64,000 bases of DNA from Actinomadura sp. WMMA1423 (GTDB taxonomy: Bacteria; Actinomycetota; Actinomycetes; Streptosporangiales; Streptosporangiaceae): contig NZ_CP041244.1 of the NCBI RefSeq assembly GCF_006547145.1, positions 7,254,001 through 7,318,000 on the forward strand. Direction: 5' to 3'. Of the stretch, positions 15,785-23,425 are shown piece by piece (position 1 is the first letter of the stretch; the number at the start of each line of letters is the position of its first letter). Position numbers and translations under genes: made by a program. The notes under the pieces are model-generated. The model saw only the letters and a list, made by a program, of their open reading frames with translations. It had not been told where the DNA came from and did not search any database.

Positions 15785-16600
15785 GTGCCCCTCGTTCGCG
15801 ATCCCCTGGATCCACAGATCTCCATGTACCACTTCCTGGCCTTCTACCTGCGATTCCTTCGAGAGAAGGCAGGGCTCTCGCTCACTCAGGTCGGAAAGAT
15901 CATCGGAGTTACCAGGTCTTCTGTTTGCAACATCGAGGCGGGAAGGCAGCGACCCCAAGAAGATCACCTGGTGAAGCTGGACGAGAAATATGGCACCGGC
16001 AGGCTATTGCAGCTATTGCTCTGGTTTGCCCGAATGATGCACGATCCGGACTGGGGGAGGCAGCTCGACAAGTATGAGGAGGAGGCAATTTCGATCAAGA
16101 CCTATCACGGTCAGGCCGTGCCCCTGGCGCTCCAGACGGACGACTACACCTGGGCCTGCGTTGAGGCGAGCAGATTCAAGGATCTGGATGCGACCATGGC
16201 GCGTCGGGTCGCGCGGAAGCGGGCGTACTGGGAGAAGGGAGGCTCGCTCCTGACCTGGGCGGTGATTGACGAGGGTGTGTTGGCTCGCATGGTCGGTGGC
16301 CCAGACGTCATGAAAAAGCAGTTCGAGCACCTGCTCGCCCTCACCGAACTTCCGCACGTGAGCCTGCGCATCATCCCCTTCTCGTCGGGTGCACACATGG
16401 GTTTCGAGGGGTCGGTGCAGATACTTGGCCTGGAAGATCGTGACGTCGCGTACTCCGGTGCCCAACATGGCGGACGCCTGATCGAAACGCCTGGCGAGGT
16501 TCGGGAGTTGTCCGTTATGTTCGATCGCATCGGCGTAAAGGCTGCCCCCGAGGAAGCCTCTCGCGAGATCATCAAGCAGTATGCGGAGCGACTCACATGA
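15785..16600 (+). CDS. XRE/DUF5753 (WhiJ-like) transcriptional regulator
   Basis: A 271-residue regulator. The helix-turn-helix is near residues 22-60 (REKAGLSLTQVGKIIGVTRS). The rest is the DUF5753 domain (ALQTDDYTWACVEASRF, HVSLRIIPFSSGAHMGFEG). I chose GTG at 15785 because AGGAG lies five bases upstream. A TTGACC box is at 15747. The family governs development and antibiotic production in streptomycetes together with a DUF397 partner. It is followed immediately by such a partner (ATGA overlap). Confidence 0.9.
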   Translation: MPLVRDPLDPQISMYHFLAFYLRFLREKAGLSLTQVGKIIGVTRSSVCNIEAGRQRPQEDHLVKLDEKYGTGRLLQLLLWFARMMHDPDWGRQLDKYEEEAISIKTYHGQAVPLALQTDDYTWACVEASRFKDLDATMARRVARKRAYWEKGGSLLTWAVIDEGVLARMVGGPDVMKKQFEHLLALTELPHVSLRIIPFSSGAHMGFEGSVQILGLEDRDVAYSGAQHGGRLIETPGEVRELSVMFDRIGVKAAPEEASREIIKQYAERLT

Positions 16601-16791
16601 TGCAGCAGTGGCGGAAGAGTTCGTACAGTGGCGGCGTGAATGATGAGCATTGCGTTGAGCTGGCCCGTCTTGCTCCCGGCGTCGGGATTGGGCTGAGGGA
16701 CAGCAAGGACCTGGGCGCGGGACATCTCACGCTCTCCGTCGCGCAGTTCGTCGACGTGATCGAGCAGATCAAGCAGACCGCGGACCGCTGA
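16597..16791 (+). CDS. DUF397 domain protein
   Basis: A 64-residue protein that matches DUF397 across its length: WRKSSYSGG, then CVELARLAPGVGIGLRDSKD. DUF397 proteins pair with XRE/DUF5753 regulators and probably modulate them. Translation is coupled to the upstream regulator by overlap; a second ATG follows directly at 16600. Confidence 0.92.
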   Translation: MMQQWRKSSYSGGVNDEHCVELARLAPGVGIGLRDSKDLGAGHLTLSVAQFVDVIEQIKQTADR

Positions 16792-17312
16792 CCGTCCTCC
16801 CGTCTGGCTCGTCCGCCGGACTCCGGCCGGTCCCCCCTTCTCGCGGCGGGCCTCATGGCTTCCCGGAGAGGGCAGGGCCACCCTGTCCGTCCCGGCGCCG
16901 GGCACACCACGCTGAAGTCCGGGCTTGAACCAATGGCCGCCGCCCGGCAGGAGCGCTGGTCTGGGCTTCGGAACAGGGCCCCTTCGTCCATGCGGGCGGT
17001 GTTCCGGCCGGTATCGGGCCTGAGCGGCGCCCTTACGGGGATGTGCCGAGCTCACGAGGAGAAATGTCATGGCGAGCGGCGCCGATTCTCCTAACAGGAA
17101 GCGGCCAACGGCATCTCAAAGCCGATAGTGATCTGCCGCGAACCATCTCGATGGCCGTTATCTGGGCTTTCGTGTTGGACGGACGCGTCCGGGGGTGATC
17201 TTGAGGTCCCCGTCAAGGCCCCGTAGGGCCCTAAGGCCCTAGGGTGCTTTCTCCCTGGATTCATACGCTCTTCCCACCGGATCGGAAATGCGTAGCCACG
17301 CAGGGAGAATTC
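16792..17312. other. Intergenic stretch without a supported gene
   Basis: Short open frames exist on both strands, but none combines codon bias with a Shine-Dalgarno. An AGGAG followed by ATG at 17069 opens only 19 codons and may be a gene remnant. The last ~100 bp are likely the promoter of the secreted protein at 17313. Confidence 0.5.
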
Positions 17313-17894
17313 ATGAAGAGCGTGAAGACGAAGTCGGCCCGCCTCGCCGTGATCGGCGCCGGAGCGGCCGCTGTGGTCGCCGTCCCGACCATCGCACTCG
17401 CGAGCCCGGGATCGGGCTCCTCCGCCGCCGGGCAGGTGGCGGCGCACGGCAAGACCGTCCAGGCCGCGGGCCCGCACTGCGACGCCGGCTGGGCCGTCAA
17501 GGTCCAGCGCAAGACCAAGTACCGCAAGCCCACGGGCGAACGAGACGTTCTGATCAACAAGTCGAAGCGGTCGGTGAAGCGGACCTACACCCTCACCAAG
17601 CACGCGACGACGAAGTGGAACGTCAGCGCCGAGGCCTCCGGGTCCTTCAAGGCCTGGATCTTCGCCGAGGTGAACGTGAAGATCGGCGGCGGCTTGGAGA
17701 AGTCGTACAGCATCACCGCCACGGAGAGCCACGAGACCTCGGTCCCGCCGAAGACGACGCTCGTGGTCACCCGCGGCTTCCAGATGCGCCGGGTCTACGG
17801 GAACACGTACTACACGTGGAGCAACTGCAAGACCGGGAAGTTCAAGAGCTTCCAGCTGACCGCGCCTTACGGCCGGTACACCGCGTTCGATTAG
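17313..17894 (+). CDS. Secreted protein, aerolysin-like candidate
   Basis: A 193-residue exported protein. A basic start and hydrophobic stretch (LAVIGAGAAAVVAVPTIALA) end in a likely signal-peptidase site near residue 31. The mature part has long Thr/Ser/Lys alternating strands (SVKRTYTLTKHATTKWNVSA, KSYSITATESHETSVPPKTT). Such amphipathic hairpins, followed by PPKTT, recall the insertion loop of aerolysin/ETX-MTX2 pore formers. This is a pattern resemblance only. AGGGAGA precedes the ATG, and a strong terminator follows. Confidence 0.7.
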   Translation: MKSVKTKSARLAVIGAGAAAVVAVPTIALASPGSGSSAAGQVAAHGKTVQAAGPHCDAGWAVKVQRKTKYRKPTGERDVLINKSKRSVKRTYTLTKHATTKWNVSAEASGSFKAWIFAEVNVKIGGGLEKSYSITATESHETSVPPKTTLVVTRGFQMRRVYGNTYYTWSNCKTGKFKSFQLTAPYGRYTAFD

Positions 17895-17933
17895 ATCGGC
17901 GTTCGGCAAGCCGACAGCAGGTGCGGAAGTGGC

Positions 17934-17970
17934 GGCCTTTACGGGGAGCGCGAGGCTCCGCGTAAAGGCC
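17934..17970 (+). terminator. Rho-independent-type hairpin after the secreted protein gene
   Basis: GGCCTTTACG pairs with CGTAAAGGCC, and the stem continues through GGAGC/GCTCC. It lies 40 bp after the stop codon. No long U-tract follows, as is usual in high-G+C hosts. Confidence 0.75.
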
Positions 17971-18075
17971 GTCTCGCATTGCCGCCACGTCCCGCCGGAG
18001 GGTTCGCACCACAGACCCCGCATCGCGTCGGCTCGTCCCGTCAGCCTCGGCGGACGCCCTTGCCGGCCCACCCGC

Positions 18076-18363
18076 CTACGCTGTACTGCGACCGGTGCTG
18101 GTCGACTCGGCATCACGCTCGGGACGGCAGATCTCGGCCCACACCTCGTCGAGGGAGAGGCCGAGGACCTCGGCGATCGCCGCGATGGTCGAGAAGGCGG
18201 GGGTGGCCACGCGGCCCGTCTCGATCTTCCGGAGGGTCTCCGGGGAGACGCACGCGTCGAGCGCGGTGTCGAGGATCGAGCGCTCGCCCCTGGCCCGGCG
18301 CAGGAGGGCGCCGAGGCGCTGCCCGCGTTCGAGCTCCGCGGGGGTGAGCGGCAACCTGACCAT
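18076..18363 (-). CDS. XRE-family regulator beside map
   Basis: A 95-residue protein that is mostly one helix-turn-helix (RARGERSILDTALDACVSPE, TLRKIETGRVATPAFSTIAA) with a short acidic tail. It resembles small phage-type or toxin-antitoxin repressors. It diverges from the methionine aminopeptidase gene. The 66-bp gap holds two copies of ACCGGTATAGT, so it probably represses itself and the neighbour. Confidence 0.87.
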   Translation of the reverse strand: MVRLPLTPAELERGQRLGALLRRARGERSILDTALDACVSPETLRKIETGRVATPAFSTIAAIAEVLGLSLDEVWAEICRPERDAESTSTGRSTA

Positions 18364-18377
18364 GACCCGATTCTAGT

Positions 18378-18402
18378 ACCGGTATAGTATGACCGGTATA
18401 GT
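18378..18402. promoter_or_regulatory. Direct-repeat operator ACCGGTATAGT x2
   Basis: Two copies of ACCGGTATAGT (18378-18388 and 18392-18402), 14 bp apart start to start, each with a TATAGT -10-like element. They lie between the XRE and map genes. The ACCGGT cores are self-complementary. Confidence 0.7.
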
Positions 18403-18429
18403 TATTGGTGACGTTGAGATGGGCGCAGC

Positions 18430-19212
18430 ATGATCGAGATCCTGAACCCCAGCGAACTGGCCCGAGCCAAGGACACGGGCGCCCTGGTCGCCGACATCCT
18501 GCAGACGCTGAGGAGCCGCACCTCGGTCGGCACGAACCTCCTGGACATCGACCGGTGGACCAAGGAGATGATCGTCGAGGCGGGAGCGGAGTCCTGCTAC
18601 GTCGACTACGCGCCGTCCTTCGGGCGCGGTCCGTTCGGGCACTACATCTGCACCGCCGTCAACGACGCCGTCCTCCACGGGCTGCCCCACGACTACACGC
18701 TCGCCGACGGGGACCTGCTGTCGCTCGACCTCGCCGTCTCCCTGGAGGGAGTCGCCGCGGACTCGGCCATCAGCTTCATCGTGGGCGAATCGAAGCCCCC
18801 GGAGAGCGTCGCGCTGATCAACGCGACCGAGCGCGCGCTGCGGGCGGGGATCGCCGCCGCCGGGCCAGGGGCCCGCACCGGCGACATATCCCACGCCATC
18901 GGCTCGGTCCTGCGCGAGGCGGGGTACTCGATCAACACCGAGTTCGGCGGTCACGGCATCGGATCGACGATGCACCAGGACCCGCACGTCTCCAACACCG
19001 GACGCCCCGGCCGCGGGTACAAGCTGCGCCCCGGGCTGATGCTCGCCCTGGAGCCGTGGGTCATGGCTGACACCGCCGAACTCGTCACCGACGCCGACGG
19101 CTGGACGCTCCGCAGCGCGACGGGCTGCCGCACGGCCCACAGCGAGCACACGATCGCCATCACCGACGACGGCGCCGAAATCCTCACCCTCCCGTCGCAC
19201 GCGCGCCCGTAA
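18430..19212 (+). CDS. map: Type I methionine aminopeptidase
   Basis: A 260-residue metalloprotease that removes N-terminal Met. The dinuclear metal ligands are in place: Asp in LLSLDLAVSLEG and its partner in AADSAISF, His in GGHGIGSTMHQDP, Glu in LALEPWVM, and Glu in HSEHTIAI. The substrate His lies in VNDAVLHGLPH, a variant of the usual CHGIP. No N-terminal SH3-binding extension is present. Its own XRE regulator and promoter suggest a second, conditionally expressed map. Confidence 0.93.
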   Translation: MIEILNPSELARAKDTGALVADILQTLRSRTSVGTNLLDIDRWTKEMIVEAGAESCYVDYAPSFGRGPFGHYICTAVNDAVLHGLPHDYTLADGDLLSLDLAVSLEGVAADSAISFIVGESKPPESVALINATERALRAGIAAAGPGARTGDISHAIGSVLREAGYSINTEFGGHGIGSTMHQDPHVSNTGRPGRGYKLRPGLMLALEPWVMADTAELVTDADGWTLRSATGCRTAHSEHTIAITDDGAEILTLPSHARP

Positions 19213-19468
19213 GGTCAAGCCGCCCCAGCGCTCCAGCCTTCCTCTTGCTCGGTCGATGCCTGCGTGTCCGGGGCGCGCCGTTCCGCGCGCTCCGCTTCGC
19301 GCCCCTCCCGCTGTCCGTGCGGGTCGCCTGCCTCTGTGTCGCCATCACGCGCCGCGGAAATCCTGCTCCGGCGCGCCGTTCGCGTCCTGCTCCCGGGCCG
19401 CACCCGCTCGATCACCCTGGTTGTGATAGCGGCAATTGGGACACAACATACTTCCAAGTGGTCGCGCC
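19213..19468. other. Intergenic stretch before the amidase pair
   Basis: No convincing gene is visible. Open frames here lack start signals and codon bias. The AT-richer end, with TTGTGATAGC and ACACAACATAC near 19420-19450, is likely the promoter of the following genes. Confidence 0.4.
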
Positions 19469-19621
19469 GTGCGAGTGGACCTAAAATGGGACGGTGAAAG
19501 ATTTCATGGCTTCTATGAAGAGCAGCATCCGCTCGGTGACACTGAGGTGGCCCGACTGCTCGGTGGCGTTGAAATGAAGCCCGTCCCCGCCGTGCTTGCT
19601 GAGCTCGGCTGGAAGTCCTAG
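19469..19621 (+). CDS. Small ORF upstream of the amidase
   Basis: A 50-residue reading frame from GTG, VRVDLKWDGERFHGFYEE to the C-terminal AELGWKS, ending 11 bp before the amidase start. Codon use is less G/C-biased than the surroundings, like that of the amidase. The family is not recognised. It could be a small partner of the amidase or the tail of a decayed gene. Confidence 0.35.
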   Translation: MRVDLKWDGERFHGFYEEQHPLGDTEVARLLGGVEMKPVPAVLAELGWKS

Positions 19622-19632
19622 CTAGGCAGATC

Positions 19633-20838
19633 GTGGTGGAGGCGTATTCGGAGTTGGATGCCGCCGCCATTGCTGCACTGGTGGCAAGAAGGGATGTCTC
19701 GGTGGTCGAGGTTGTGCGAGCGGCGCTCGCACAGAAGCGGGCCACTGAACCGACGCTGCGGGCGTTCCGCAAAGATTTCACCGCGCAGGCGCTTGCGGAA
19801 GCGAAAGAGATTGACCGTGCGGTGGCCGAGGGGGCACGGCTGCGGTTGGCCGGAGTGCCCATCGGAGTCAAGGCATGGGGCGGGCTGGATGATTTCCAGA
19901 CGGTTCGGCTGAGGCGGGAAGGGTGTGTCGTCATCGGCCTCACTTCCGTGCCGAAATCGACCACCGGGTGGCAGACCTGGGGGTATACAGAGCGCGGCCC
20001 GACGGTCAACCCGTGGTGTTCGGACCGGACGCCGGGCGGTTCATCGGCGGGTTCCGCTGCGGCGGTGATGGCGGGGGTCGTCCCGCTTGCCACTGCCAGT
20101 GACGGTGCCGGATCCACTCGTATTCCTGCCGCATGGTGCGGTGCCATCGGGCTCAAGCCCACCAACGGGCGACTCCCGGCCCGCGATTCTGCGGGACTCA
20201 ACGTTCCCGGTGCGATCGTCCGCTCGGCCAGGGACGCCGCGCTGCACATGTCCGTCCTCCTGGATGAGGCAGCGATCGGAGCCGCCAAGGACAAGGGTCT
20301 CGCAGCCACCTGGTCCGCGAATCTGGGGTATGCCGATGTCGACTCCGAGCAGGCGGAGATCGCTTGGGCGGCTGTTGGTCGCCTGGTCGGCGCGGGCCAT
20401 GTGAGATGGCATCGGGCCAGAGCCGATCTGCTCGACCCCGAACCCGCCTGGATCGCGATTCGCGGCGGCGGCGATGGCCTCGTCGCTGCCGAAACCGTCC
20501 GGCGAGTCAACAACGCGAGGCTGCAACAGCTCTTCAACGATGTCGATGTGCTGTTCACGCCTACGACACCGGGGCCTCCGCATGGGCACCAAGGTCCTGG
20601 CAGCACAATGTCGGTCAGTCTGACCTGGGCGTTCAACATCAGTGGACACCCCGCCATCAGCATCCCTGCCGGCCAGGCCGCCGACGGCACTCCGGTGGGG
20701 CTGCAGGCCGTCGTACGACACGGCGAAGAGGGTGTTCTCCTGCGGTTGGCCGCCGACCTTGAACGCCTGAATCCCTGGCCGAAACGGGCACAGCCGACCG
20801 GGCCGGACGGTCAGCCCAGTGCGAGACTCCGCCCCTGA
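19633..20838 (+). CDS. Amidase-signature-family enzyme
   Basis: A 401-residue amidohydrolase. The catalytic Ser-cisSer-Lys triad is recognisable: Lys80 in IGVKAWGG, Ser137/138 in TPGGSSAGSAA and Ser161 in GAGSTRIPA. The protein is shorter than the usual 450-500 residues, mostly in the middle region between the triad and VLFTPTTPGPP. Third codon positions are less G/C-rich than nearby genes, which hints at transfer. AGGCAG precedes the GTG. The substrate is unknown. Confidence 0.85.
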   Translation: MVEAYSELDAAAIAALVARRDVSVVEVVRAALAQKRATEPTLRAFRKDFTAQALAEAKEIDRAVAEGARLRLAGVPIGVKAWGGLDDFQTVRLRREGCVVIGLTSVPKSTTGWQTWGYTERGPTVNPWCSDRTPGGSSAGSAAAVMAGVVPLATASDGAGSTRIPAAWCGAIGLKPTNGRLPARDSAGLNVPGAIVRSARDAALHMSVLLDEAAIGAAKDKGLAATWSANLGYADVDSEQAEIAWAAVGRLVGAGHVRWHRARADLLDPEPAWIAIRGGGDGLVAAETVRRVNNARLQQLFNDVDVLFTPTTPGPPHGHQGPGSTMSVSLTWAFNISGHPAISIPAGQAADGTPVGLQAVVRHGEEGVLLRLAADLERLNPWPKRAQPTGPDGQPSARLRP

Positions 20839-20967
20839 CCACTGGCTCCGGGAGGTCGAGGTGGCCGGTCTTCGCGGTGGCGAGGAAAGCGGTTCAGACA
20901 TCCGGCCCGAAGCCGGAGCGCACCCCGGCCGGGACCGGCGGGCCGTAACCTCACCGCCGATCAGCTC

Positions 20968-21294
20968 TCAGAGGAAGACCGCGCGGATGTCGCCGCCGAA
21001 GTAGCCGCTGCCCGCGTGGGCCCATGAGACCTCGGGAGCGTTGACGACGGGTCCGCCGATGGTGGTGCAGTGTCCCGGGCCGCAGGCCGTGCCGACGACG
21101 TAGTAGCGTCCCGCGTCGCAGCCGACGCCGATGCGCTTGCCGTCCGAGGACCGGTACGTCGAGCAGACGATCCTCTTGCCGGCCTGCCCGGTGGATCGGA
21201 CGGTCGGGGCCGCGTGGGCGGGAAGGGCGGTCAGGCCCGCGGTGGAGACCGCGGCCGCGACCGCGGCCACGGCGAATCGTGCGTTCGCGATCAC
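20968..21294 (-). CDS. Secreted four-cysteine protein A
   Basis: A 108-residue exported protein with a signal peptide ending LPAHA-AP near residue 29. The mature part has four Cys (IVCSTY, VGCDAG, TACGPG, GHCTT), enough for two disulfides, and a Gly/Tyr-rich C-terminus. No family recognised. It starts at GTG 18 bp after the stop of the other secreted gene, so the two form an operon. Confidence 0.68.
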   Translation of the reverse strand: MIANARFAVAAVAAAVSTAGLTALPAHAAPTVRSTGQAGKRIVCSTYRSSDGKRIGVGCDAGRYYVVGTACGPGHCTTIGGPVVNAPEVSWAHAGSGYFGGDIRAVFL

Positions 21295-21312
21295 GGCATG
21301 TCCTTCGTCGAG

Positions 21313-21648
21313 TCAGTCGTATTGGGGCTCGGGCCGCGACCAGGTCACCGAGGTACCCGGCGGACAGGCCACGAGCGAGAAGTACACGGAGGTGTAGCGC
21401 TCATAGTTGCCGTGCTTGTAGGAGCCGTCGCTGCATCTGGCCTGGGTCTGGTAGACGTGTGCGTCGGGTGGTCCCGCCCAGCAGTGGTAGCTCGCGGTGC
21501 GGTCGTAACTGTGGTCCTCGCAGGTCTGCCCTTTGTAGACGAAGGAGCGTGCGGGCTCCCGCGCGCTCGCGGCGACGGAGGACAGGGGTGCGAGCGCGAC
21601 CGCGGCGACGGCCGTCGCGGCGATCTTGCAGGGGGCGAAGCGGCCCAT
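21313..21648 (-). CDS. Secreted four-cysteine protein B
   Basis: A 111-residue exported protein. The start was set at the ATG with GGGAGGG five bases upstream; an ATG 33 nt earlier is possible. A signal peptide (KIAATAVAAVALAPLSSVAA) is followed by a mature part with four Cys (QTCEDH, YHCWAG, ARCSDG, VACPPG) and many Tyr. It is rich in aromatic and polar residues like an inhibitor or wall-associated protein, but the function is unknown. First gene of a pair of similar design. Confidence 0.68.
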   Translation of the reverse strand: MGRFAPCKIAATAVAAVALAPLSSVAASAREPARSFVYKGQTCEDHSYDRTASYHCWAGPPDAHVYQTQARCSDGSYKHGNYERYTSVYFSLVACPPGTSVTWSRPEPQYD

Positions 21649-21844
21649 TCCGACCCTCCCAGGATTCTTACTCTTGGTCATTCCTCAAGTGCATAAAGTA
21701 ATCGCTGCGGGGTGGGCCGGGCAAGCGGGTAAACGCGTACAAGCCTGGGAGTCGACTACGCTGTCCCCGGCCGGATGGATCTTTGTCCAGAGTTCGGAGT
21801 CAAGGCCCAGGCCTGGCGCGCTTGTCCGAACACAGGAGGTTTGT

Positions 21845-22138
21845 ATGGCCAAGGGCTACTGGGTCAGTGTCTACCGCACCATTTCCGACCCCGAGAAGCT
21901 GGCCGCCTACAACAAGCTGGCCGCTCGGGCGGTCCAGGCCGGGGGCGGGCGGGTGCTCGTCCGCGGCGGTCGGGTCGTCGCCTACGACGCCGGCATCGCC
22001 GAGCGCACCATCCTGGTCGAGTTCGACTCCTATGAACAGGCGGTCGCGGCACGCGAGAGCGAGGCGTACCAGGAGGCGCTGGCCGTCCTTTCCGACGCCG
22101 TCGAGCGCGACTTCCGCATCGTCGAAGGCGTCGACTGA
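21845..22138 (+). CDS. DUF1330 domain protein
   Basis: A 97-residue protein with the DUF1330 ferredoxin-like fold: GYWVSVYRTISDPEKLAAYN, VLVRGGRVVAYDAG and TILVEFDSYEQAVA. Members bind small molecules or form dimers of unclear role. AGGAGG lies five bases before the ATG. It diverges from the secreted pair and probably stands alone. Confidence 0.92.
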   Translation: MAKGYWVSVYRTISDPEKLAAYNKLAARAVQAGGGRVLVRGGRVVAYDAGIAERTILVEFDSYEQAVAARESEAYQEALAVLSDAVERDFRIVEGVD

Positions 22139-22171
22139 CCGGCGCCCTGATCGCGAAGCCGACGCGCTCCT

Positions 22172-23311
22172 CTAAGCGGCGTAGCGCCAGAAGTCGCGCA
22201 TCCAGGGGAGCGAGCCGGGGCCGCTGAGGCCGACCTGAGTGAGCAGGACGGTCACGGTGCCCGTCGACGGGACGATGTGGGCCGCGGTGCCGGTACCGCC
22301 GACCCAGCCGTAGCGGCCAGGGACGTTCCATGGGTCGGCACGGGTGATGTCCACCGCCCCGCCGAACCCCCAGCCCTGGCCCTCCAGGAACAGCGCGCCG
22401 AATTCGCGCTGGGCCGGCGTCGTGTGGTCGGTGGTCATCAGGCGTATCGAGTCGTCCGACAGCAGGCGGCGGCCATCGGGGGCGCGACCGTCGTTCAGGA
22501 GCATGCGGCCGAAGGCGAGCCAGTCGTCAGCGGTTCCCACCAGGCCTGCGTTGCCCAGGGGGAAGAGGGGCGGGCTGCTCCACTGGCCGTCCGGTGCGTC
22601 GGCCAGTTCCAGGCCGTCTTCGCGGGAGGGCATATAGAAACTCGTGAACCGCTCCCGCCTGTTCTCCGGGACGTGGAATGCGGTGTCGGTCATCCCCAAG
22701 GGGACGAAGAGTCTCTCAGCCAGGAAGTCGGGCAGCGGCAGGCCGGTGACGCGCGTGACCAGCATGCCCTGGAGAGTGGAGCAGGTGTCGTAGAGCCACG
22801 CTCGGCCCGGCTGGCAGAGCATAGGGATCTCGGCCAGTTCGGCGATCCAGGCATCCGGCCCGGGAAAGCCCCGCGGCTCGCGGGGATCCTTCTGCACGGG
22901 GAAGAGCGCCTGGATCGCCGGCAGCGTGAAGTCGGAGGCGAATCCGTACCCGGCCTGGAAGCCGAGGAGATCGAACACCGTGATCGGGCGGGCGGCGGGC
23001 ACGACGTCGTCCACGGGGCTCGCGGGGGTGCGGACGACCTTCGGCGCCGCGAGTTCCGGCATCCACCGGCTGATCGGATCCTCCAGCGCGACCCGGCCGT
23101 CCTCGATCAGCATCATGACGGCCGCGGCCGTGATGGGCTTGGTGAGCGAGGCGAAGCGGAAGAGGGAGTCCCCGGCCATCGGCGGGCCGCCGAGGCTGGA
23201 CGCTCCCGCAGCCGCCGCCTCCGTCCGGTCCCCGCGAGCCACCAGGCCCACGGCCCCCGGAACCGCGCCGTCCGAGACGAGGGAGTTCAGCAGGTCGGTC
23301 AGGTCGGTCAC
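22172..23311 (-). CDS. Beta-lactamase-family serine hydrolase
   Basis: A 379-residue class C beta-lactamase/esterase-fold enzyme. The SxxK motif is Ser55-Leu-Thr-Lys58, the tyrosine motif is Tyr174-Asp-Thr, and GWVGGTGTAAHIVP supplies the third motif. No signal peptide is visible, so it is probably a cytosolic esterase or peptidase and not a resistance enzyme. I chose GTG at 23311 (VTDLTDLL); an in-frame ATG at 23413 would add a low-complexity leader. Confidence 0.85.
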   Translation of the reverse strand: MTDLTDLLNSLVSDGAVPGAVGLVARGDRTEAAAAGASSLGGPPMAGDSLFRFASLTKPITAAAVMMLIEDGRVALEDPISRWMPELAAPKVVRTPASPVDDVVPAARPITVFDLLGFQAGYGFASDFTLPAIQALFPVQKDPREPRGFPGPDAWIAELAEIPMLCQPGRAWLYDTCSTLQGMLVTRVTGLPLPDFLAERLFVPLGMTDTAFHVPENRRERFTSFYMPSREDGLELADAPDGQWSSPPLFPLGNAGLVGTADDWLAFGRMLLNDGRAPDGRRLLSDDSIRLMTTDHTTPAQREFGALFLEGQGWGFGGAVDITRADPWNVPGRYGWVGGTGTAAHIVPSTGTVTVLLTQVGLSGPGSLPWMRDFWRYAA

Positions 23312-23425
23312 CGGCCCATCATCTCGCGCGAACGACCGGCCGGCTGGACCGCCGACGCCGCCGCGACGAGCCGAACCGCCTGAGCCCGAGACCGTTCCGC
23401 GGGGATCGGCCACCGCAACCGCGTG

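Noticed and set aside
16855..17094. A 79-residue plus-strand ORF in the gap after the DUF397 gene
   Set aside because: No Shine-Dalgarno and no codon bias.
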